A stretch of DNA of 21,469 nt from Propionibacteriaceae bacterium UBA6122 (GCA_002428365.1 DIVW01000035.1:1-21469); one strand, 5' to 3'. Numbered from the stretch's first letter, positions 1 to 7,643 are shown. A program made the numbers and translations. Notes: a model not told the origin generated them from the sequence alone.

Positions 1-506
1 AGCTTCGGCTTGATGATGGTGCCGGAGATGTAGCCACCGTCAGTGGTCGGACGGCCAAGGATGCGCCACAGGTCAGCGATGTTCATCGCCGGGCCGTCGA
101 ACTGGCGAACCACCTCCGGGGGCACCCAGAAGTCGACCATCTTGGCAAACTCGATGTCGCCCATGCCCTGGTTGTTGCCGATGGTCAGGGTCAGGAAGGA
201 GACCATCATCATCCGGCCGTCGGTCATGTTGCGATCGAACAGTTCCAGCGGGTAGGCGATCCGCATGTCCTGGTTGGCCTCATCGGCGAGGTAGACCAGC
301 GCGTCAACACCTTTGGTGAAGTCATCGGTGGTTGATACCTCGACATTGGTGCCGGTGGAGGATTCCGCGGCGAAATGGGCTGCGGCGGCCAGGTAGGTCT
401 GGCCGGGCTTCGGCATCATCTGGTAGGCGCACAAGATGTGCTTGCCGCCGGCCATCAGCTCGGCTTCGGTCAGGCTCAGGTCCGCGTAGCGGTTCGACTG
501 GTCCAT
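1..506 (-). CDS. cbbM: Form II RuBisCO large subunit, N-terminal part (cut by window edge)
   Basis: Ribulose-1,5-bisphosphate carboxylase/oxygenase fixes CO2 onto RuBP in the cytoplasm, the key Calvin cycle step. The visible 168 codons cover the N-terminal domain and the start of the barrel. The protein begins MDQSNRYADLSLTEAELMAG and closely follows my recollection of the Rhodospirillum rubrum form II enzyme, including HFAAESSTGTNVEV, LTIGNNQGMGD and GTIIKPK. Active-site residues fall at the R. rubrum numbers: E48, N111 and K166. The frame runs off the left edge right after K168, so the carbamylated-lysine and C-terminal parts are not seen. The start is set by AAGGAG at 513-518, six bases before ATG. 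It is the last visible gene of the cbb operon, 26 bases after cbbA. The form II assignment is strong; whether the gene is intact beyond the edge is unknown. Confidence 0.95.
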   Translation of the reverse strand, partial: MDQSNRYADLSLTEAELMAGGKHILCAYQMMPKPGQTYLAAAAHFAAESSTGTNVEVSTTDDFTKGVDALVYLADEANQDMRIAYPLELFDRNMTDGRMMMVSFLTLTIGNNQGMGDIEFAKMVDFWVPPEVVRQFDGPAMNIADLWRILGRPTTDGGYISGTIIKPK

Positions 507-512
507 GCTGTG

Positions 513-518
513 CTCCTT
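513..518 (-). promoter_or_regulatory. Strong Shine-Dalgarno of cbbM
   Basis: AAGGAG lies six bases upstream of the cbbM ATG in the 26-base gap after cbbA. It fixes the start and suggests efficient independent initiation of RuBisCO, the most highly needed product of the operon. Confidence 0.8.
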
Positions 519-532
519 CTAGTGGGCCAGAG

Positions 533-1600
533 TCAACTGGTGATGCGTTGGGTGAGGCTGCCGTCGGCGTACCGAGCGGCCATGTCGGTAGTGGTGATCG
601 GGGTGAGACGGGAAGCTTGACCGGCCGAGCCGAACTGCTCGTAGCGCAAGCGGCACAAACTGGTGACCGCCTCCATCGCCGGAATCAAGAACTTGCGCGG
701 GTCGAACTCGTCGCGCTTGGTGGTGGCCACCTTGCGGAAGGCACCGGTCATGGCCAGTCGCAGATCGGTGTCGATGTTGACCTTGCGGACGCCGTAGCGA
801 ATGCCTTCCAGGATCTCCTCAATCGGCACTCCCCAGGTCTGTGGCAGCTCGCCGCCCCAGGCGTTGAACTCGTCTTGGAGTTCTTGGGGCACCGACGAAG
901 ACCCGTGCATCACCAGATGCAGGTCGGGCATCCGGGAGTTGATCGCCTTCAGGGTCTCCATTGAGAGCACCTCAGCGTCGGGCTTGCGGCTGAACTTGTA
1001 GGCCCCATGCGAGGTGCCCATGGCGATAGCCAGCGCGTCCACTTCGGTGCGGCGGACGAAATCGACGGCCTGATCGGGGTCGGTGAGCAACTGGCTGCGC
1101 TCCAGGGTGCCAGTGGCGCCGTGACCGTCCTCCTGCTCGCCGGTGCCGGTGTCGAGCCGACCCAGCACCCCCAGCTCGCCTTCCACTGAGACGCCGCGGG
1201 CGTGGGCGTACTCGCGCACCGCCGTGGTCACCGCAACGTTCTGCTCATAGGTGGTGGGCGTCTTGGCGTCCTCCAGCAGCGAGCCGTCCATCATCACGCT
1301 GGTGTAGCCCTGGTCGATCGCCGAGAAGCAGGTGTCGGTGCCGTTGCCGTGATCCTGGTGGACGCAGATCGGGGTGTTCGGGAAGAGCTCCTCGGCCGCC
1401 TCCATCATCTTGCGCACCATCGCGTCACCGGCGTAGCTGCGCGCACCCCGGCTGACCTGAAGGATTGCCGGGGAGTCGACGGCTTCGGCGGCGCGCATGA
1501 TCGCCAGCATCTGCTCCATGTTGTTGACGTTGAAGGCCGGCAGGCCGTAGCCGTACTCGCCGGCGTGATCCAGCAGTTGGCGCAAGGTGATTCGGGCCAT
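533..1600 (-). CDS. cbbA: Class II fructose-bisphosphate aldolase, Calvin-cycle subtype
   Basis: Zinc-dependent aldolase of 355 residues. In the Calvin cycle it condenses DHAP with glyceraldehyde-3-phosphate (and with erythrose-4-phosphate). Class II motifs are visible: HQDHGN at 81-86 (zinc histidine 84, catalytic Asp83), DGSLLEDAK at 105-113, EGELG at 140-144, and HGSSSVP further on. A long Gly/Asp-containing insert (roughly 145-160) and the overall length fit the CbbA/Fba subtype. The frame could open 13 codons earlier inside cbbT. I chose MARITLRQLL at 1600 because a purine-rich GAAGGGGAA site precedes it and family proteins start there. The ATG follows the cbbT stop by a single base, so translation is probably coupled. 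It may also serve glycolysis or gluconeogenesis. Confidence 0.93.
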   Translation of the reverse strand: MARITLRQLLDHAGEYGYGLPAFNVNNMEQMLAIMRAAEAVDSPAILQVSRGARSYAGDAMVRKMMEAAEELFPNTPICVHQDHGNGTDTCFSAIDQGYTSVMMDGSLLEDAKTPTTYEQNVAVTTAVREYAHARGVSVEGELGVLGRLDTGTGEQEDGHGATGTLERSQLLTDPDQAVDFVRRTEVDALAIAMGTSHGAYKFSRKPDAEVLSMETLKAINSRMPDLHLVMHGSSSVPQELQDEFNAWGGELPQTWGVPIEEILEGIRYGVRKVNIDTDLRLAMTGAFRKVATTKRDEFDPRKFLIPAMEAVTSLCRLRYEQFGSAGQASRLTPITTTDMAARYADGSLTQRITS

Positions 1601-1601
1601 G

Positions 1602-3608
1602 TCAGTTCCCCTTCTCAGCGTTGATGTTGGCGTTCTCAATGACTTGGCGGGCAGTCGCGGTGAGCTTGGCCACCGTGATGCCGAAGTGCTCGTAAAGCTG
1701 CTCGGCTGGCCCAGATGCTCCGAAGCCGGTCATGCCGATGAACTCATCCCCGGTGCGCAGGACGCCGTCCCAGCCTTGGCGGATGCCGGCTTCGATCGCC
1801 ACCCTTGGCACGGTGCCCAACACCTGGGTGCGATAGGCCTCGTCCTGGGCGGCGAACAACTCGAAGCTCGGCAGTGACACCACTGCGGCACCGGCACCAG
1901 CGGCGTTGAGCATTCGGGCGGCAGCAAGAGCCAGCCCGACCTCAGAGCCGGTGGCGATCAAGGTGACCTGGCGGGCGGTTGCCGGTTCGACGACCACGTA
2001 GCCACCCCGAGCCACTGGGTTGCCCTCGGTGCGGGACGCGGTGGGCAGGGCCGGCAGGGTCTGCCGGCTCAGCACTAGCGCGGTCGGCGCGCTGGTGGTC
2101 AGGGCAACACCCCAGGCGTGCGCGGTTTCGGCGGCATCGGCTGGCCGAATCACGTTCAGTCCGGGAATGGCCCGTAGCGAGGCCAGGTGCTCCACCGGTT
2201 GGTGGGTGGGGCCGTCCTCGCCCAGGCCGATCGAATCGTGGGTGAACACATAGACGACCGGCTGGGCCATCAGCGCCGAGAGCCGCACCGAAGGACGGGC
2301 ATAGTCGGCGAAGGCCAAGAAGGTGCTGCCGTAGGGCCGCCAGCCGCCATGCAGGGCCAAGCCGTTCAGCACGGCCCCCATCCCGTGCTCGCGGATGCCG
2401 TAGTTGATGTAGTTGCCGGAGTAGTCGCCAGCCACCACCGGCCGATGCGTCGACGCCTTGGAGCCGGTAGAGCCACTCAGGTCGGCCGAGCCGCCCAAGA
2501 GCGCCGGTTCCAGGCCGGCCAGCAGTTCAAGGACCTGCTGACCGGCCTGCCTACTGGCCAGCGCGGTGGCATTCCCGGCAAAGGTGTCCGCGAGCTCGGC
2601 CAGAGCTGAAAGGGCCTCGGGTGAGGTGGTGCCGCTGATCGCCTGGTTGAAGGCGGCGGCCACCGCCGGATCGGCGGCGTCCAAACGCTGGCGCCACTCC
2701 TGGTGGGCGCTGCGTCCGCGCTCGGTGGTGGCAAGCCAGGCCTGGCGAATCTCGGTGGGCACCTCGAAAGGGGCATAGGGCCAATCCAGGGCCGCCTTGG
2801 TAGCGGCCGCCTCGGTAGCGCCCAATGGGCTGCCGTGGATGCCGGAAGTGCCAGCCCTGTTCGGCGAGCCGAAACCGATGGTGGTGTGGCAGCGAATCAG
2901 GGTGGGACGGTCAGCCGTCCGGGCCGCTGCCAGCGCACGGGACACCGCCTCGGAGTCGTGGCCATCCACATTGGCGACCAGCCAGCCGACGGCCTCGAAG
3001 CGGGTATCGACGTTGATGCTGGTGGACAGCTCGGTGGCGCCCTCGATGGTGATCTGGTTGTCGTCATACAGCACGATCAGGCGGCTCAGCCGCAGGTGGC
3101 CGGCCAGATCGATGGCCTCATGCGAGATGCCCTCCATCAGGCAGCCGTCCCCGGCGATCACATAGGTGTGATGGTTCACCAGGTCGTCGCCGAAGCGGGC
3201 ATTCAGCATCCGCTCGGCCAGGGCCATTCCGACCGCGGTGGCCAACCCTTGGCCCAATGGCCCGGTGGTGGTCTCCACGCCGGGGCAGTGCCCGTATTCG
3301 GGGTGCCCGGCGGTCTTGGAGCCGAGCTGACGAAAGGAGGCCAGATCGCCGGTGGTGACGTTGTAGCCACTCAGGTGCAGCAGCGAGTAGAGCAGCATCG
3401 AGCCGTGCCCGGCCGACAGCACGAACCGGTCGCGGTCGGCCCACTCCGGGTCGGACGGATCGAAGCGCAGGTGATCGACGAACAGCGCGGTGGCCGCATC
3501 AGCCATGCCCAGCGGCATTCCCGGGTGCCCGGAGTTGGCCTTCTCGATCGCATCAATGCTCAGCGCCCGGACGGCATTGGCCAGTTGGCCACGAGTAACA
3601 GTTTGCAT
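1602..3608 (-). CDS. cbbT: Transketolase
   Basis: Thiamine-diphosphate enzyme of 668 residues that moves two-carbon units between sugar phosphates, regenerating pentoses for the Calvin cycle. Length is normal for the family. Visible motifs are NSGHPGMPLGMAD at 25-37, the ThDP/metal motif starting GDGCLMEG at 153-160 with Asn184 (YDDNQITIEG), the pyrimidine-domain IREHGMGAVLNG with the catalytic Glu, and the substrate-loop THDSIGLGEDGPTHQPVEHL. The ATG overlaps the cbbP stop by one base (TGATG), and the site upstream is weak, so coupling to cbbP is likely. The position between cbbP and cbbA supports a CBB role; the genome may carry another housekeeping tkt elsewhere. Confidence 0.95.
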   Translation of the reverse strand: MQTVTRGQLANAVRALSIDAIEKANSGHPGMPLGMADAATALFVDHLRFDPSDPEWADRDRFVLSAGHGSMLLYSLLHLSGYNVTTGDLASFRQLGSKTAGHPEYGHCPGVETTTGPLGQGLATAVGMALAERMLNARFGDDLVNHHTYVIAGDGCLMEGISHEAIDLAGHLRLSRLIVLYDDNQITIEGATELSTSINVDTRFEAVGWLVANVDGHDSEAVSRALAAARTADRPTLIRCHTTIGFGSPNRAGTSGIHGSPLGATEAAATKAALDWPYAPFEVPTEIRQAWLATTERGRSAHQEWRQRLDAADPAVAAAFNQAISGTTSPEALSALAELADTFAGNATALASRQAGQQVLELLAGLEPALLGGSADLSGSTGSKASTHRPVVAGDYSGNYINYGIREHGMGAVLNGLALHGGWRPYGSTFLAFADYARPSVRLSALMAQPVVYVFTHDSIGLGEDGPTHQPVEHLASLRAIPGLNVIRPADAAETAHAWGVALTTSAPTALVLSRQTLPALPTASRTEGNPVARGGYVVVEPATARQVTLIATGSEVGLALAAARMLNAAGAGAAVVSLPSFELFAAQDEAYRTQVLGTVPRVAIEAGIRQGWDGVLRTGDEFIGMTGFGASGPAEQLYEHFGITVAKLTATARQVIENANINAEKGN

Positions 3609-4483
3609 CAGCCAGCCCGCTTCTTGTTCTCGATGATCCGCTTGATCAGGGGGGTGAGGATCAGCTGCATGGCCAGATCCAGCTTTCCGCCCGGCACCAC
3701 GATCGAGTTCGCCCGCGACATGAAGCTGCCCTGGATCATGGAGACCAAGTAGCCGAAGTCGATTCCGGCCGGATCGCGGAACCGGATCACCACCATCGAC
3801 TCATCGGCCGTCGGGATGGTGCGGGAAATGAACGGGTTGGACGTGTCGACCAGCGGCACCCGCTGGAAGTTGATGTCGGTGTAGGTGAACTGCGGGGTGA
3901 TGGTCTTCACGTAGTCCGGCATCCGGCGCAGGATCGCGGCAGTGATCGATTCCGGCGTATGGCCGCGATCGTTCTGGTCGCGGTGCAGCTTCTGGATCCA
4001 TTCCAGGTTGATCACCGGCACCACGCCGATCTTCAGATCGCCGTATTGGGCCAGGTTCACCGTGTCGGTCTGGGCGGCGCCGTGCAGACCCTCGTAGAAC
4101 AAGATGTCGGAGGTCGGGTCGAGCGGGCTCCAGTCGGTGAAGGTTCCCGGCGGTCGGCCGAAGGCACGCGACTCGATTTCGTCGTGGACGTAGTGCCGGG
4201 TCTTGCCGGTGCCGTGTTCGCTGTACTCGGCGAACACCTCGCTCAGCTCGGCCAGCAGGTTGGCCTCGGCGCTGAAGTGCGAGAAGTGGTCGTTGCCGTC
4301 CGCGGCGGCCTTGACGATGGCCTCGCCCATGCCGACGCGATCAAAGGCATGGAAGGCGTCACCTTCGATGTGGGCGGCGTGGACGCCTTCGCGACGGAAT
4401 ATCTGGTCGAAGGTGTCCTTGACCGTGCTGGTGCCGGCACCGGAGGATCCGGTGACGACGATGATCGGGTGTTTCACCGACAT
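3608..4483 (-). CDS. cbbP: Phosphoribulokinase, bacterial class I type
   Basis: ATP-dependent kinase of 291 residues that makes ribulose-1,5-bisphosphate for RuBisCO, a Calvin-cycle marker enzyme. The P-loop is GSSGAGTS at 12-19. HIEGDAFH at 38-45 includes Asp42, and FYEGLHGA near 128-135 carries the substrate-binding Glu/His pair. RDQNDRGH near 167-174 holds the catalytic-base region known from the Rhodobacter enzyme. It resembles the short allosteric type of proteobacteria rather than the plant or cyanobacterial class. Start is supported by AGGAGG at 4489-4494. Its stop overlaps the cbbT start. With cbbM it makes a RuBP-based carboxylation route very likely. Confidence 0.95.
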   Translation of the reverse strand: MSVKHPIIVVTGSSGAGTSTVKDTFDQIFRREGVHAAHIEGDAFHAFDRVGMGEAIVKAAADGNDHFSHFSAEANLLAELSEVFAEYSEHGTGKTRHYVHDEIESRAFGRPPGTFTDWSPLDPTSDILFYEGLHGAAQTDTVNLAQYGDLKIGVVPVINLEWIQKLHRDQNDRGHTPESITAAILRRMPDYVKTITPQFTYTDINFQRVPLVDTSNPFISRTIPTADESMVVIRFRDPAGIDFGYLVSMIQGSFMSRANSIVVPGGKLDLAMQLILTPLIKRIIENKKRAG

Positions 4484-4488
4484 GGCTG

Positions 4489-4494
4489 CCTCCT
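4489..4494 (-). promoter_or_regulatory. Consensus Shine-Dalgarno of cbbP
   Basis: AGGAGG with a five-base spacer to the cbbP ATG, in the 45-base gap after cbbF. It is the strongest ribosome binding site in the operon and decides the start. Confidence 0.8.
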
Positions 4495-4528
4495 GGGCTA
4501 CTGAATCTGGCGGGTGGTCTAGCGGGGA

Positions 4529-5599
4529 TCAGGTGTTGGTCTGGTCGCGGAAGAGCCCGCGAGAGGAAAACAGTGGCGAGTGGGTCGCCCGTAGATTGGG
4601 ATCGGACAGGTAGCGCCGGACCCGATCCACCTTGGTGCGGGTACCGAAGATGAACGGAACCCGCTGGTGCAGCTCGGTTGGGACGAGATCGAGAATCTCA
4701 TCGGTCCCGTTGGTGGCAGCACCTCCAGCCTGTTCGATCAGGAAGCCGATCGGGTTGGCTTCGTACACCAGCCGAATGCGGCCGTTCTCATAGCCGGCGC
4801 GGTCGTCGGCCGGGTAGAGGAAGATGCCGCCCCGGGTCAGGATCCGGTAGGCCTCGGCCACCAGGGACGCCAGCCAGCGCATATTGAACGAGCGCTCACG
4901 AGGGCCGTCCTTGCCGCTGACCAGATCACCGATGTACTCCGAAATGCCCACTCCCCAATGCCGGGCGTTGGAGGCGTTGATCGCGTACTCGCTCGAATCG
5001 GTGGGCAACTGAATCCCCTCGCGCACCAGGCGGAAATAGCGGGTGCGGGGATCGAGGATGTAGATGTCGGTGCCAGCGCCAAGGGTCAGCACCAGGATCG
5101 TGGCCGGGCCGTAGATGATCATGCCAGCGGCCAGTTGGCTGCGGCCGGGCTGCAGCAGGGCTGCGGCCGGATCAGCGTCCGGGCCCAGCGAGGGCAGCAC
5201 GGCGAAGATGGTGCCGATCGGGGCATTGACATCGATGTTGGACGAGCCGTCGACGGGATCGACGGCCACCACGTAGGCGCCGCCGGCGGTCACCGGAATC
5301 GGCTCTTCAGATTCCTCGGAGCAGATGGCGGCGATATCCAGCCCGCCCAGCGCGTCGACGACGACCTTCTCGGCGTACACGTCGAGCGGCTTCTGTTCAT
5401 CGCCGCTGGCGTTGGTCACGCCCGCATTTGGCTTTGCGTCAGCACCAGGATTCTCCAGGGCGGCCACCGCGATCACTCCGGAGAGGCGGATTCCGGCCTC
5501 GGCCATCGCATGGACGATCGCCACCAAACGACGATGATCGCCGGACTGACCACTCCAGTGGTCCAGCCTGGTGGCCAATGACAGTTCATCGCTTCGCAT
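4529..5599 (-). CDS. cbbF: Class I fructose-1,6-bisphosphatase
   Basis: Hydrolyses fructose-1,6-bisphosphate (and often sedoheptulose-1,7-bisphosphate) in the Calvin cycle. From the chosen start it has 356 residues. Class I motifs are seen: NASGDEQKPLDVYAE near 63-77, SEESEE at 94-99 (metal-binding acids), DPVDGSSNID at 114-123, and a C-terminal YPADDRAGYENGRIRLVYEA followed by a Gly-rich segment. Most actinobacteria rely on the unrelated GlpX class II enzyme (family knowledge), so a class I enzyme here fits import with the cassette. The start is uncertain: the frame is open 61 codons further, into cbbR, but that part has no family similarity. MRSDELSLATRL at 5599 lacks a clear Shine-Dalgarno, so leaderless translation is possible. 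First gene of the operon. Confidence 0.92.
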   Translation of the reverse strand: MRSDELSLATRLDHWSGQSGDHRRLVAIVHAMAEAGIRLSGVIAVAALENPGADAKPNAGVTNASGDEQKPLDVYAEKVVVDALGGLDIAAICSEESEEPIPVTAGGAYVVAVDPVDGSSNIDVNAPIGTIFAVLPSLGPDADPAAALLQPGRSQLAAGMIIYGPATILVLTLGAGTDIYILDPRTRYFRLVREGIQLPTDSSEYAINASNARHWGVGISEYIGDLVSGKDGPRERSFNMRWLASLVAEAYRILTRGGIFLYPADDRAGYENGRIRLVYEANPIGFLIEQAGGAATNGTDEILDLVPTELHQRVPFIFGTRTKVDRVRRYLSDPNLRATHSPLFSSRGLFRDQTNT

Positions 5600-5653
5600 G
5601 TCGAAAGTGTGCGGGCTACAGCCAGCAAAGGGAAGGCACAGTTTTCTTTGACA

Positions 5654-5674
5654 ATGCAAAGGAATACTATGCAT
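5654..5674. promoter_or_regulatory. Probable CbbR operator between cbbR and cbbF
   Basis: The 73-base divergent intergenic region holds a near-palindrome, ATGCA-N11-TGCAT, in which 8 of 10 arm positions pair. It contains the T-N11-A pattern expected for LysR-type regulators. It overlaps the first cbbR codon, which would suit negative autoregulation plus activation of cbbF. The site is seen directly; the regulator assignment is inferred from position. No convincing -35/-10 pair was found for either gene. Confidence 0.55.
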
Positions 5675-6626
5675 GACCATGAAGGATGTCACCCGGAGGC
5701 AGTTGCGGTTCCTGACCGAGGTTGTGCGATCCGGCTCGTTGGCCGGGGCCGCTGAGCAATTGCACCTAACCGCGCCAGCCATCGCTCAGCAGGTGCGGCT
5801 GCTTGAGCGTTCGATCGGCCTGCCGCTGATCGAACGTGGGCCGGGCGGGCAGCACCCCACCGAGGCCGGCCGGCTACTGATGGAGGCCTCAATTCGCATC
5901 GAAGCTGAACTGGCCCTCTGCGCAGAGGAACTGGAGACTTTGCGCTCAGCTGGCACCGGCCACGTCACCCTTGGTGCGGTGAGCACGGCGAAATACTTTG
6001 CTCCGTTCGTACTGGCCGCCTTCCAACGTGCGCACCCTGGCATTCGGATCGCGCTGCGGATCGGCAACCGCGACGAGGTGCTCTCCTGGCTGGAGAACTT
6101 CGAGGTAGATCTGGTGGTGATGGGACGGCCACCGGTCGATTCGGATATGCAGACCGAAGCCTTCGGGAAGCACCCCTACGTGATCATTGCCGCGCCCGAC
6201 CACCCGCTGGTGCTGCGGCAGGCCAAGACCGGGAAGAAGCTCTCGCTGGCCGAAGTGCTCGACGACACCGTGATGGCTCGCGAACACGGCTCCGGCACCC
6301 GGCTGCATCTGGACTCGCTGTTCGCCGCAGCGGGCAAGGAACCGAGCATCGGAATGGAACTCAGCTCGAACGAAACCATCAAGCAGGCCGTGATGGCCGG
6401 GATGGGGGTGGCCCTGATCTCTGGCCACACCATCGCTGGTGAAGTGCGTGACGGTCGACTAGCCGTGTTGGACGTGGTGGGGCTGCCGATCTGTCGCAAC
6501 TGGCTGGTGGTGCGGATGACCCGCCGGGTCTTTTCGGCGGCCAGCCGGGAGTTGTGGCAGTTCGTGGTCGCCGAGGCCAACAGCCAACTGCCAAGCCTTG
6601 GTCTTACTGAGTCTGCTGACGCGTAG
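5673..6626 (+). CDS. cbbR: LysR-family transcriptional regulator of the cbb operon
   Basis: DNA-binding regulator of 317 residues. The N-terminal winged HTH covers about 8-66, with a helix-turn-helix around SLAGAAEQLHLTAPAIAQQV (22-41). The effector-binding substrate domain spans about 92-300, starting VTLGAVSTAKYFAPFV, a segment typical of CbbR proteins, which sense metabolites such as RuBP or NADPH. It diverges from cbbF, the classic arrangement for CbbR and its target operon. ATG at 5673 has AAAGGA ten bases upstream; a second ATG two codons later is also possible. The gene ends 28 bases before the convergent sigma-like gene. The LysR call is certain and the CbbR role is strongly supported by context. 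Confidence 0.92.
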   Translation: MTMKDVTRRQLRFLTEVVRSGSLAGAAEQLHLTAPAIAQQVRLLERSIGLPLIERGPGGQHPTEAGRLLMEASIRIEAELALCAEELETLRSAGTGHVTLGAVSTAKYFAPFVLAAFQRAHPGIRIALRIGNRDEVLSWLENFEVDLVVMGRPPVDSDMQTEAFGKHPYVIIAAPDHPLVLRQAKTGKKLSLAEVLDDTVMAREHGSGTRLHLDSLFAAAGKEPSIGMELSSNETIKQAVMAGMGVALISGHTIAGEVRDGRLAVLDVVGLPICRNWLVVRMTRRVFSAASRELWQFVVAEANSQLPSLGLTESADA

Positions 6627-6654
6627 GACTTGCCGAAGCCCAAGGCGGTTGAGC

Positions 6655-7179
6655 TCAGGCGACGCGACGGACGTGCCGACCGGGTTTCGCGCCAGCCACC
6701 AGTTCGGCCACATTGCCGTAGGCCAGTTCGGGGCGACGCCGGGACACTCTCCCCAAGAACTTGGCCTCAGCCCTGGCCTGGCGATTAGCGAAGGAAACCT
6801 CGTCAAGGCGCAACGCTTCGGCGGCTTCGGCTTCGCTTAGACCGTCCCAGTAGCGCAGTTGCAGTAGCAGCCGGTGACGAGTGCGCAGCTGGCTCAGTGC
6901 CTGGAGCATCTCGTCGGTGGGGGCGCGGCGTCCAGGCATCGAGAAGTTGCCGGTGAGGCGGTCCAGGATGGTGTCTTCGGCGGCATAGCGGGTATAGGCC
7001 TGCTGCACCACCTGATCGACTGCGGCGTAGAAATCGGCCAGCGTCGGGTCGGGGTTGTTCAACAGCCGATCGAACACCGCGTCGGCCAGTCGCTCGGGAT
7101 CAGCCAGTCCGAAGGCCCGCCACTCACAAGCCGTCACCGCCAAACTGCGGTGTTTGGTGGCCAGCACTTCCAATCGCAT
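6655..7179 (-). CDS. Sigma-70 region 4-like (ECF-like) protein
   Basis: A 174-residue protein. The clearest part is a sigma-70 region 4-type helix-turn-helix at about 92-145: LQALSQLRTRHRLLLQLRYW, then DGLSEAEAAEALRLDEVSFANRQARAEAKFLGRV. The N-terminal half (about 20-70) has the length and helical look of a sigma region 2 but lacks a recognisable -10 binding motif, so it may be degenerate or simply divergent. The C-terminal tail is basic (KPGRHVRRVA). It lies downstream of the iron-uptake genes on the same strand, after a 90-base gap with a hairpin, so co-transcription is uncertain. It could be an ECF sigma factor or a sigma-like regulator; the target is unknown. Confidence 0.6.
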   Translation of the reverse strand: MRLEVLATKHRSLAVTACEWRAFGLADPERLADAVFDRLLNNPDPTLADFYAAVDQVVQQAYTRYAAEDTILDRLTGNFSMPGRRAPTDEMLQALSQLRTRHRLLLQLRYWDGLSEAEAAEALRLDEVSFANRQARAEAKFLGRVSRRRPELAYGNVAELVAGAKPGRHVRRVA

Positions 7180-7232
7180 GCCCTCAACCTAACTGGTGTT
7201 GTGGACGCGAGTAAGGCCGTCGGCAAACCCGT

Positions 7233-7249
7233 GGGGGAATTCTGCCCCC
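7233..7249 (-). terminator. Possible terminator hairpin after the EfeO-like gene
   Basis: GGGGG-N7-CCCCC lies 20 bases beyond the lipoprotein stop, with only a short T run about five bases after the stem on the minus strand. It could end the efe transcript or merely attenuate read-through into the sigma-like gene. Confidence 0.35.
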
Positions 7250-7268
7250 GGGACGCGACCAGGACGAT

Positions 7269-7643
7269 CTAGCCGATCACGGTGAACTCGGCCTCGCCGA
7301 CCTTCGCGCCCCCAGGCTTGCAGGCAGTGAAGTACTTGCCCGGTGCCAAGGTGACGGTGAGCTCAGCTAAAGCCCCTGGCGCGATGTCTTCCTTCTCGGC
7401 CACGATCCGCAGGCGGTCGGCGGCCAGCAGATAGAACTCGGTGGTCTGATCGCCGGCGTTGGTTACCCGGAAGGTGGCCCTCCCGCTGGTGGCGCTGCTG
7501 GCCGATACGGCACAGGAATCGGCATTGGCGGTGACCGTAAGCACGTTGGTGGGGCCGTCGCCAGCCGGTTGGTTGGCGACGCAGCCGGTCAGCAGCAGGG
7601 TTGCCGCGCCAGCGGCGGCCGTCCAGCGCAAGGGTGTTTTCAT
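7269..7643 (-). CDS. EfeO-like cupredoxin-domain lipoprotein lacking the M75 domain
   Basis: Lipoprotein of 124 residues. A signal peptide with lipobox LLTGC (lipidated Cys21) is followed by one cupredoxin-like domain at about 35-124. Its pattern EFYLLAADRLRIVAEKEDIAPG, then LAPGKYFTACKPG, matches the N-terminal Cup domain of EfeO, which binds Fe/Cu for the EfeUOB uptake system. Usual EfeO proteins continue into a large M75 domain; here TAG follows directly after the cupredoxin fold (EFTVIG), and no M75 remnant is visible downstream. The ATG overlaps the efeU stop (ATGA), so the two are translated together. It likely sits outside the membrane and hands iron to EfeU. The domain assignment is confident; the iron role is inferred from context. 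Confidence 0.8.
   Translation of the reverse strand: MKTPLRWTAAAGAATLLLTGCVANQPAGDGPTNVLTVTANADSCAVSASSATSGRATFRVTNAGDQTTEFYLLAADRLRIVAEKEDIAPGALAELTVTLAPGKYFTACKPGGAKVGEAEFTVIG

Noticed and set aside
2703..3752. 349-codon plus-strand frame
   Set aside because: Lies opposite cbbT and the end of cbbP, which have full family motifs; composition (Gly, Gln, Val rich) is that of a high-GC antisense shadow.
4667..5581. 304-codon plus-strand frame
   Set aside because: Antisense shadow of cbbF.
5648..5670. TTGACA at 5648-5653 as the -35 of cbbR
   Set aside because: A normal spacer puts the -10 on the cbbR start codon, and the nearest AT-rich hexamer (TACTAT) is only 11 bases away.
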